Shown in pieces: positions 17,287 to 23,801 of a DNA stretch of 64,000 nucleotides; positions within the stretch are counted from its first letter, which is position 1, and the number at the start of each line of letters is the position of its first letter. The notes beneath the pieces were generated by a model. The model saw nothing but the letters and a program-made list of their open reading frames with translations, had not been told where the DNA came from and searched no databases. A program made the translations under genes and the position numbers. The DNA is from Undibacter mobilis (lineage in GTDB: Bacteria > Pseudomonadota > Alphaproteobacteria > Rhizobiales > Xanthobacteraceae): NCBI RefSeq assembly GCF_003367195.1, contig NZ_QRGO01000001.1, forward strand, positions 62,001 through 126,000, given 5' to 3'.

Positions 17287-18419
17287 TCCAGGATGGCGGC
17301 CTTGACGGCTTGAGCGACGGTCTTCATGTCGTCGGGATTGAGATGCGGTCCAACAGGAAGAGCAATGGACTGCTGGCTAATACGCAAGGCATTGGGGAAG
17401 GCCTCCGGCACATTGGCAAGATCGTTTTTGTACAGCGCGGTCAGCGGTACCGGTACCGGATAGTAAATGGAGGTGCCGACGCCCTTGCCGTTGATCGAAC
17501 CAATTATCTCGCGGCGCTTAGACGCGATGCGGTCAGCAAGCACGATAGCCAAGCAATAGTGGCTGCCCTTCCGGACGGCATCGCCGTCTGAAGCGAGGAT
17601 GCGAAGCTCAGCGACATCGACCAAGGCAGCCTTCAGGGCGGCGTAATTTTGCGCGCGCTGCTCGAGAAAACGCGGCAACTTTTTCATCTGCTCAACACCA
17701 ATGGCGCAGGCGATTTCCGACAGCCGGTAATTGTAGCCGAGCAGGTTAACATCGTAGTGGCCCGGCACGGTCCGTTCGCCAACCTGCTTATCGTAGCCGA
17801 AGGATTTTAGCTTCTCGATGCGGCTTATGATGTCTTGATGGCGGCTTACGAACATACCGCCTTCGGACGTCGTGATGTGCTTGACGGGATAGAAGGAGAA
17901 GCAGCCGGCATCGCCAATCAAGCCGGTATGGACGCCGTTATAGGTCGCGCCCAGTGACAGGGCGGCATCTTCCACCACGAACAGATTGCGACTGCGGGCG
18001 AGTTCCATAATCGGGGCCATGTCAACCGGCAGGCCGAGATAATGCACGACGCTGATCGCCTTGGTGCGCGGCGTTAGAACCTTGGCGATGCGGGCAGCGC
18101 TGATATTACCGGTCTCGGGATCGCAGTCGACGAAAACCGGCGTGGCGCCGGTATGGGCCACCACATGCGCCGTAGCGACGTGGGTCTGTGCCGGCACGAT
18201 CACTTCGTCGCCGGGGACGATGCCGAGATGTACGTAGGCAAGATGAAGGCCGGTGGTGCAGGAGCTGACGCTGGTGGCATGGCCGCCGGTATAGCTTCCG
18301 AAATCGGCTTCGAATTGCTTGGCAGCGGGGCCATGCACCAACTGTGGTCCAGCCATTACCTTGAGAACGGCGGCGCGCTCCGCCTCGCCCAGGATCGGAC
18401 GGCCGAATGGAATTTTCAT
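17274..18419 (-). CDS. DegT/DnrJ/EryC1 sugar aminotransferase
   Basis: PLP-dependent aminotransferase of 381 residues, with ATG at 18419 giving MKIPFGRPIL; an upstream in-frame start at 18440 lacks a better context. Seen: SCTTGLHLAY near residue 53, VVEDAALSLGA near 148 and FYPVKHITTSEGG with the PLP lysine at about residue 180. It has the family size and all expected motifs. It is the first gene after the 200-bp gap that follows the radical SAM gene, and it could start its own transcript or be read through from upstream. Confidence 0.9.
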   Translation of the reverse strand: MKIPFGRPILGEAERAAVLKVMAGPQLVHGPAAKQFEADFGSYTGGHATSVSSCTTGLHLAYVHLGIVPGDEVIVPAQTHVATAHVVAHTGATPVFVDCDPETGNISAARIAKVLTPRTKAISVVHYLGLPVDMAPIMELARSRNLFVVEDAALSLGATYNGVHTGLIGDAGCFSFYPVKHITTSEGGMFVSRHQDIISRIEKLKSFGYDKQVGERTVPGHYDVNLLGYNYRLSEIACAIGVEQMKKLPRFLEQRAQNYAALKAALVDVAELRILASDGDAVRKGSHYCLAIVLADRIASKRREIIGSINGKGVGTSIYYPVPVPLTALYKNDLANVPEAFPNALRISQQSIALPVGPHLNPDDMKTVAQAVKAAILECRS

Positions 18420-18439
18420 TGCGGGAGAAGACGGAGCCA

Positions 18440-18640
18440 CGGTGTCACCAATCTATGAAATGCAAGAATCCGGATACGGTTTTCCTTTCGCGACCGGAGC
18501 TGCGCAGAAAACTGTATGGATTGTTTGATGTCCGTCGCCGCTTACGGTGGTGACGGAGTTCTGGACGTATACGGCAGTGCCACCTGTCTATACCGGGCCA
18601 CTACAGCGAAGGGTATCGCCTGGGCCGTCAGGCTAGTTTT
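18440..18640 (-). other. Intergenic gap within the glycan cluster
   Basis: About 200 bases without a coding frame I can support. The only structure noticed is a pair of imperfect arms, TCCGTC near 18531 and GACGGA near 18552, around CCGCTTACGG, which could fold as a hairpin in the transcript. No T-run follows on the minus strand, so it is not a convincing terminator. A promoter for the downstream genes cannot be excluded. Confidence 0.35.
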
Positions 18641-20197
18641 TTAGACGGCGCCAGTCACTACGGCCATGTTCAGGGACTCGTTCGACAGGCGATTGCGCAT
18701 CACAAGCATCTCTTTATCGAGATGCTCATTGTGCTTTGCGTAGCCACCGGTCTTGATAAGTTCCTCTTCCTTGAGAAGATTACCGAACTTGCTATTGAGA
18801 TGGCTAAGCGAATTTTTCACCAGACCGAGCAACTCGTCGTCTTTCATCGAGGTCATGTTCAGAACCAGATCCTGACGCTCGGTCATTTCCACGAGATAAC
18901 GGTCAATGTCGGTAATGAAACCGTTCTCGAGCGCATGCGTCCACATTCCGGTGGCGGGCAAGGGCAGCAGGAAACCGACTGACGGGTAAATGCGGTTTTG
19001 TTCGCACATATCCATCGTTTTCTTGATCGTCTCCGGCGTTTCCTGCGGATAGCCGATCACGAGGCTGGTGTCGGCCACGAGACCCACCTGGCGCAAAATG
19101 CGAACCTGCTCATTGAAGAAGCTCGACTTCACACGCTTGTTCATCGCTTCGAGAATCTCGTCGTCGCCGGACTCCAGCGAGAAACCGAGCGCTATTGCGC
19201 CGGCTTCCTTGAACTTGTTGGCGACCCGCACACGGTCTTCGAGCGGCAGATCATCGCGGCCCAGAAGGTCCGAACGCACCGCGCAGTTGAAGTGAATATT
19301 GAGGTCGGCGGCGATTACTTCGTCGAGGAACTTCTCTGTCGGCCCGATCTTGTGGAACGAAAGCTCATCCCAGAATTCGATATAGTTGGCGCCGTATTTC
19401 TGCTGGTTGCGGCGGATCTCGCCGATCACCGATTGCGCCGAGCGGTGGCGATAGGGGTCGTTCCAGAACACGTAATGGCAGAACGTGCATTTGAAAACGC
19501 AGCCGCGCGCGGTGTTGACCGGAAACACGACCGCCTTTTCCTTCGGAAAGCGGGTCGTGTGGCGCGCCAGATAATGGCTCGCGTCGATGTATTTCTGGAC
19601 GTCAAACAGATCCCAATCCGGGAACGCCAGCGTGTTGATGTCTTTCACCGCCTTGCGCGGACCATTGTTCAACAGCCGGCCATTCGGGCCGCGGAACATG
19701 ATGCCTTCGACGCCTGTAGATTTGAACGTCGGCGGCAAATCGCCGTTGGTATGCGGCACCGGCGTCGGCGGCTCGACCATCTCGCCGATCGATTTGCCGT
19801 CGCGCAGATGCTCCAGCAATTCGACGATCGTGACGTCGGCCTCGCCCTTGATGATGATGTCGGCCTTGGTGTGGGCGAAGATCACTTCCGAGATCGACCC
19901 GCCGACCGAATTGCCAACGATCACCTTGCATTCAGGCTGATAAGACTTGGTGAGGTTGATGAACCATTTGACCCACTTGTAGTGGGTCACGATCGAACCA
20001 ATGCAGACCACATCGTAGTGATGCGTTTGCATGTATTTTTCGACGTAAGCATCGTCGTAACGCGCGATATCGACGTCCAGGAGATCGAACTTGAACCCGC
20101 CGTCCCGCACGGCCGTGACGACATAGCCCAGACCGACCGGGATATATCGGTGCGGAGCGCCGGGACGAAGGCTCGGATTGACGAAAAGGATTCTCAT
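18641..20197 (-). CDS. B12-binding-domain radical SAM enzyme
   Basis: Radical SAM protein of 518 residues. Seen: an N-terminal cobalamin-binding-type Rossmann region (MRILFVNPSLRPG, later VVCIGSIVTHYKWV and IIIKGEADVTIVELL) and the cluster motif Cys233-x3-Cys237-x2-Cys240 in ARGCVFKCTFCHY. The classic DxHxxG cobalamin ligand is not obvious, so cobalamin may bind base-off without that His. Class B enzymes of this type methylate unactivated carbons or rearrange substrates. It is the first biosynthetic gene after the leader with the ops-like element. Its role in the glycan is unknown; C-methylation of a sugar or modification of a lipid carrier are options. Confidence 0.87.
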   Translation of the reverse strand: MRILFVNPSLRPGAPHRYIPVGLGYVVTAVRDGGFKFDLLDVDIARYDDAYVEKYMQTHHYDVVCIGSIVTHYKWVKWFINLTKSYQPECKVIVGNSVGGSISEVIFAHTKADIIIKGEADVTIVELLEHLRDGKSIGEMVEPPTPVPHTNGDLPPTFKSTGVEGIMFRGPNGRLLNNGPRKAVKDINTLAFPDWDLFDVQKYIDASHYLARHTTRFPKEKAVVFPVNTARGCVFKCTFCHYVFWNDPYRHRSAQSVIGEIRRNQQKYGANYIEFWDELSFHKIGPTEKFLDEVIAADLNIHFNCAVRSDLLGRDDLPLEDRVRVANKFKEAGAIALGFSLESGDDEILEAMNKRVKSSFFNEQVRILRQVGLVADTSLVIGYPQETPETIKKTMDMCEQNRIYPSVGFLLPLPATGMWTHALENGFITDIDRYLVEMTERQDLVLNMTSMKDDELLGLVKNSLSHLNSKFGNLLKEEELIKTGGYAKHNEHLDKEMLVMRNRLSNESLNMAVVTGAV

Positions 20198-20350
20198 TTA
20201 TTTTCCCAGATCGTGATTTGCTGGCGTCGGGTCAGACAAATATCTCTAATTCCTAGCGTTTTCCGCCCAGCCTCGCAATCCGCGTTCCAAGGCGGCGCCG
20301 GCCAAAAGACGTCTACCAGCGGTATCGATAGCATCTTTTGCAGGGCTTTT

Positions 20351-20363
20351 CGCAAGCTACCGC
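20351..20363 (-). promoter_or_regulatory. ops-like element (RfaH recruitment site)
   Basis: Minus-strand sequence GCGGTAGCTTGC (20363 to 20352). The E. coli ops site is GGCGGTAGCGTGC, so this matches 11 of 12 positions starting from the second G; the one mismatch is at a non-conserved base. It sits 84 bases after the stop of the RfaH-like gene and about 154 before the radical SAM start. Known: RfaH binds the non-template strand of ops in a paused complex. That this alphaproteobacterial paralogue uses the same signal is inference. Confidence 0.5.
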
Positions 20364-20387
20364 ACTTCGGGGTGAAAACCCCAAAGT
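20364..20387 (-). promoter_or_regulatory. 10-bp hairpin just before the ops-like element
   Basis: On the minus strand the arms ACTTTGGGGT and ACCCCGAAGT pair over ten positions (one G-U) around the loop TTTC. No T-run follows, so it is not a standard terminator. Its place directly before the ops-like site suggests a pause- or antitermination-related structure. Confidence 0.5.
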
Positions 20388-20447
20388 CATGAAACGTTCG
20401 AATTTTCCCAGCGAAATCCGCTGGTTAGACGCGCCGAACCGGCGGAT

Positions 20448-20948
20448 TTATGCGGCCTCGATGGCCTCCGCCGGAACCTGCAGGCGCACCTTTCGCCCCA
20501 GCAAGGACACCAGCAGAATGACGCGACTCTCATCGCGGATGTCCTGAAAGAGCCCCTCGATATTCACCATCGGACCTTCGGTGACGCGCACGGCCTGCCC
20601 GCGAACGAAGGTCGCGGCAGCCAAATCAATCACGCCGGATTCATCTTCACGCGCCTTGATCTCCGCGACGATCTTTTCGTCGAGGTAGCGCGGCCGCTCG
20701 CCGTCGCTCAGGATCTGGCGGACGCCAACCGTTCCGTTGATGCTGCGCCACCGGCTGACCTCGGGGTCGAACAACACGAACAGATAGCCCGGGAAGAGCG
20801 GCCGGGTGACGACGCTGGTGCGCCCGGCATGGCGGATGCGCCGCCGGTAGACCGGCAAATAGGTCTCGAACCCCTGATTGACGAGGTGCCGCTTGGCCTT
20901 CACCTCACAGTGAGGCTGCGTCTGGACGACAAACCAGTTGCCCTGCAT
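20448..20948 (-). CDS. RfaH/NusG-type transcription antitermination factor
   Basis: NusG-family protein of 166 residues, close to E. coli RfaH (162). Seen: an NGN domain starting NWFVVQTQPHCEVKAKRHL, the PLFPGYLFVLFDPEV segment near residue 52 that is very similar to RfaH, and a C-terminal KOW-like region with VRVTEGPMVNIEGLF. ATG at 20948 overlaps the stop of the upstream gene as TGATG. Specialised NusG paralogues bind RNA polymerase and suppress pausing or termination in long polysaccharide operons. The gene leads directly into the 20-kb glycan transcript, so it probably controls it. Confidence 0.85.
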   Translation of the reverse strand: MQGNWFVVQTQPHCEVKAKRHLVNQGFETYLPVYRRRIRHAGRTSVVTRPLFPGYLFVLFDPEVSRWRSINGTVGVRQILSDGERPRYLDEKIVAEIKAREDESGVIDLAAATFVRGQAVRVTEGPMVNIEGLFQDIRDESRVILLVSLLGRKVRLQVPAEAIEAA

Positions 20949-21568
20949 CACGGCTTATCCACGCTTGACGGAAACGAAACACGCAGAAACGGCGGCACCA
21001 GAATTCTTTGAGGACCGATCGCCGCGATCAGCCAGTCACAGGTCGCCTGCGGCTGACGGCCGTCGGTGATAACCACGACTTCGTCCGGCTGCAAATTCGC
21101 CAGCGAGCGCAACACCGGAAGGCCAGCGACCTGCCCCTGGTTGGTCTCATGGTCGAGTACGCCGACAATGTCGATACCGAGCCCGTTAACCGCGAGCGTG
21201 GCGATCTCGGCGAGTTCGCCGGCGCCGCACAGCACGACGCGCTTGTGGCCGGCGACCGCACAGCGCTCGAAGATGTCGTGATATTCCTGCCGTGCCGCCC
21301 GGAAGAAAGTCAGCGAATAATCGAGATACTCGGCGACCAGCTTGCTCTTTTCGGCAAAGCCCTTCGGCGTCAGGTAATAGGCATAGCGCTTGGTCGGCGC
21401 TTCCTTTACCTTGATCAGACCTTTGCGCACCGCCCGGTGCACAAGCGCGTTAACCAGACCGACTGAAATGCCAATCTTGCGCGCCAGCGCACGCTGATTC
21501 GGCGCGTCCTGGCCGGCCACGTTGTCAAGCAATTGAACGGTCTCAGCGAGATTACCGTCGCGGGGCAT
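20948..21568 (-). CDS. Winged-helix regulator with Rossmann-like C-terminal domain
   Basis: Protein of 206 residues with two parts. Residues 1-75 look like a MarR/winged-helix DNA-binding domain (NQRALARKIGISVGLVNALVHRAVRKGLI). The C-terminal part has VVLCGAGELAEIATLAVN, a glycine-rich Rossmann loop like those of CoA-binding or PglD-type N-terminal domains, which could sense a nucleotide sugar or cofactor. It is the first gene of the minus-strand transcript and overlaps the RfaH-like gene. Inverted repeats upstream may be its operator. Function inferred from architecture only. Confidence 0.78.
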   Translation of the reverse strand: MPRDGNLAETVQLLDNVAGQDAPNQRALARKIGISVGLVNALVHRAVRKGLIKVKEAPTKRYAYYLTPKGFAEKSKLVAEYLDYSLTFFRAARQEYHDIFERCAVAGHKRVVLCGAGELAEIATLAVNGLGIDIVGVLDHETNQGQVAGLPVLRSLANLQPDEVVVITDGRQPQATCDWLIAAIGPQRILVPPFLRVSFPSSVDKP

Positions 21569-21633
21569 CGAAATCGCCTTCCCACACCCGGTTTCCCGGG
21601 GATTCCATGTCTATCCCGGCGCAAACCCAGCGC

Positions 21634-21671
21634 ATGTTCATTGTGTGAGCATATCCGTTCATGGTATGAAC
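21634..21671. promoter_or_regulatory. Two inverted repeats in the divergent promoter region
   Basis: ATGTTCA-N5-TGAGCAT (21634-21652, one mismatch) and GTTCAT-GGT-ATGAAC (21657-21671, perfect) lie five bases apart between the winged-helix regulator and the plus-strand glycosyltransferase. Both share the half-site GTTCA. Such paired palindromes are typical operator sites, so autoregulation by the regulator and shared control of both directions is a reasonable guess. Confidence 0.5.
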
Positions 21672-21715
21672 AGTCAACGACCGGCCGGGATCACCGCACC
21701 ACCCCAGATGATTGA

Positions 21716-23020
21716 ATGGTTGATTTTCCCCGCCTGCTTTTCATCACCCCCGTGGCCTTTAACCCTTATTCCGGAGGCGGCGCTACTTTTGCCTCCTTGT
21801 TGCAAGGCTGGCCGAAGAGCGCCCTCGCGACCATCCACAACGACCGGGCACCGTCGCCTACTGATACCTGCGAGCAATACTTCGTTTTGGGGCCAGACGA
21901 GCTCGATTTTGTTTTCCCGTTCAACACGTTACGAGGGATCGCCTCCGCAAGGACAGAGACCCGCAGGGAGGCGGGCTTCGAAGCACCTGACGGGGCCCTA
22001 CGCCGCCCACGCTGGATGGATGCCGGGCGTAAGATCCTGCTGGGCGACAGCATTCCCGAGCGCGCCCACCTCACCTCGCGGCTGACCCGTTGGATCAATG
22101 ATTTCCGGCCCGACCTGATCTACACGATCCTCGGCTCGAACGGCATGATGTCGCTGATCGAACAGGTGCGCGCGCGATTCAATATTCCGCTCGTCGTCCA
22201 CATCATGGATGATTGGGTGAGCGTCAATCATCGCGACGGCCTTTTTGCTCCTATCGAGCGGGCTCGCATGACGCGCGCTGTCGAACACGCTTTCAAGGCT
22301 GCACGTACCTGCCTGGGCATTTCCCCAGCCATGTGTGCAGCCTATTCCGAGCGCTACGGACGGGATTTCATTCCGTTCCAGTATTCACTGGATCGCACAC
22401 GATGGGGTGAGATCCGCAAAAGCGATCTGGCCGTTTCGCAACCACCAGAATTGCTCTATGCCGGATCAATTTTTCGCAATGCACAACTCGATTCTCTGAT
22501 CGACTGCGCGCACGCGGTCGCCAAACTGAATGAGGCCGGCTTTCCCTTGAAACTCCGGGTCGCCACGTCGCCGGCAAATGGTGCGAATTTCGGCGCGCAA
22601 CTCAAGGTCCACCCGAACATCATCGTTGACACCGCAGCAGTGGACGACGACGCCTTCTTTCGCCGCCTTGCCGCCGCCGACGCGCTCGTGCTGCCGGTCA
22701 ATTTCGATCGCGCCAGTGTCGACTTCATCCGATATTCGATGCCAACCAAGGTGCCGGCCTATCTCAATTCGGGTACACCCATCTTCGCCTATGGCTCCCT
22801 TGATACCGCTCAAATTCAGTATGCGCGCGATGCCCGCTGGGGGCTTACCGTGACCGAACGATCGACAGACAAACTGCAGGCCGCGCTCAGGCGGATCACG
22901 GCCGATATGGACCTGCGACGTTTGCTGTCTCATACCGCGCGCAAGGTGGCCGAAAACCACGACGCGCACCGTGTGCGCGACGCCTTTCAGGACCTACTGC
23001 GTCGAAGCGCCGCGCTATAG
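21716..23020 (+). CDS. Glycosyltransferase, GT4-like
   Basis: Protein of 434 residues with a GT-B pattern. Seen: an N-terminal LLFITPVAFNPYSGGGATF with a glycine-rich loop near residue 18, VVHIMDDWVSV mid-protein and a C-terminal domain with ELLYAGSIF and ADALVLPVNFD. These fit family-4-type transferases that add a sugar to a lipid-linked glycan in the cytoplasm. It starts at ATG 21716 and is the first gene of the plus-strand group, divergent from the regulator. Donor and acceptor are unknown. Confidence 0.8.
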   Translation: MVDFPRLLFITPVAFNPYSGGGATFASLLQGWPKSALATIHNDRAPSPTDTCEQYFVLGPDELDFVFPFNTLRGIASARTETRREAGFEAPDGALRRPRWMDAGRKILLGDSIPERAHLTSRLTRWINDFRPDLIYTILGSNGMMSLIEQVRARFNIPLVVHIMDDWVSVNHRDGLFAPIERARMTRAVEHAFKAARTCLGISPAMCAAYSERYGRDFIPFQYSLDRTRWGEIRKSDLAVSQPPELLYAGSIFRNAQLDSLIDCAHAVAKLNEAGFPLKLRVATSPANGANFGAQLKVHPNIIVDTAAVDDDAFFRRLAAADALVLPVNFDRASVDFIRYSMPTKVPAYLNSGTPIFAYGSLDTAQIQYARDARWGLTVTERSTDKLQAALRRITADMDLRRLLSHTARKVAENHDAHRVRDAFQDLLRRSAAL

Positions 23021-23046
23021 CTTTAGCGCACCGAACGGGGATTAAT

Positions 23047-23739
23047 GTGGACGAGGCCAAACATACCCTGCAGACGCGCCAATTTTTTGACGCTGTCGCT
23101 CCAGGCTGGACTGCCCGCTATACTCAGGATGCCGCCGTCGCGGCACGTATCGCGCGTTTCCACGATGCCGTTCAGACACGGCTTTCGCCGCCCGCCAGCA
23201 TCCTTGATTTTGGCTGCGGTTCCGGCGACATCGCCTTGAGCCTTGCCGCCACCGGCTATACATTGACCGGATTCGATCTGTCTACGCAGATGATTGAGCA
23301 GGCTCAGCGCGCAGATACTGAGCAGCGCGTGGCCTGGATCGCACGCGGCAAACAGGGTGACAACCTGCCGTTTGAAGACGCAAGCTTCGATGCCATCGTC
23401 ACGTCCAGCGTGCTCGAATATTTGCCCGCACTCAACGTAACACTCGGAGAATTTGTGCGCGTTCTGCGGCCGGGCGGCTGGCTCATCGCCACGGTTCCGG
23501 ACATGCGCGATCCGCATCGGCGACGCGAGCACTGGTTCCGGACCGTTCTGACGCTGCCCGGCGTTGCGACGCTAGCGCGGCATTCACGCTGGCGCGAAGG
23601 CGCGCATTATCTGCAGATTTCGATAAACCGAATGGCGGCGGCCGCATGGCAGGAACGCCTGCAAGCGAGCGGCATGACGCCAGAAGCCTGGCCGGAATTC
23701 ACGGGACCACTGTTGATGCTCGTGGCACAAAGGCCCTGA
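23047..23739 (+). CDS. Class I SAM-dependent methyltransferase (GTG start)
   Basis: Methyltransferase of 230 residues beginning at GTG 23047; an ATG two bases earlier lies in a different frame. Seen: ILDFGCGSGDIALSLA (motif I) near residue 58, GFDLSTQMIEQA and SSVLEYLPAL. The later LRPGGWLIATVPD completes the Methyltransf_11 pattern. It is 26 bp after the glycosyltransferase in the same direction, so it probably acts on the same glycan or its carrier. No signal peptide. Confidence 0.82.
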   Translation: MDEAKHTLQTRQFFDAVAPGWTARYTQDAAVAARIARFHDAVQTRLSPPASILDFGCGSGDIALSLAATGYTLTGFDLSTQMIEQAQRADTEQRVAWIARGKQGDNLPFEDASFDAIVTSSVLEYLPALNVTLGEFVRVLRPGGWLIATVPDMRDPHRRREHWFRTVLTLPGVATLARHSRWREGAHYLQISINRMAAAAWQERLQASGMTPEAWPEFTGPLLMLVAQRP

Positions 23740-23801
23740 CGACATAGGATTCGACAAAGATTCTACCGGCTCTACATTTTTCGGTGTGAACGGCCCGATC
23801 T

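Larger units (their letters stand above)
20198..20447 (-). other. Leader between the RfaH-like gene and the radical SAM gene
   Basis: A 250-base non-coding stretch read as leader on the minus strand. It holds a 10-bp stem-loop at 20364-20387 followed directly by an ops-like sequence at 20351-20363. The rest shows no coding frame or obvious promoter. Details are given under the two site entries. Confidence 0.6.
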
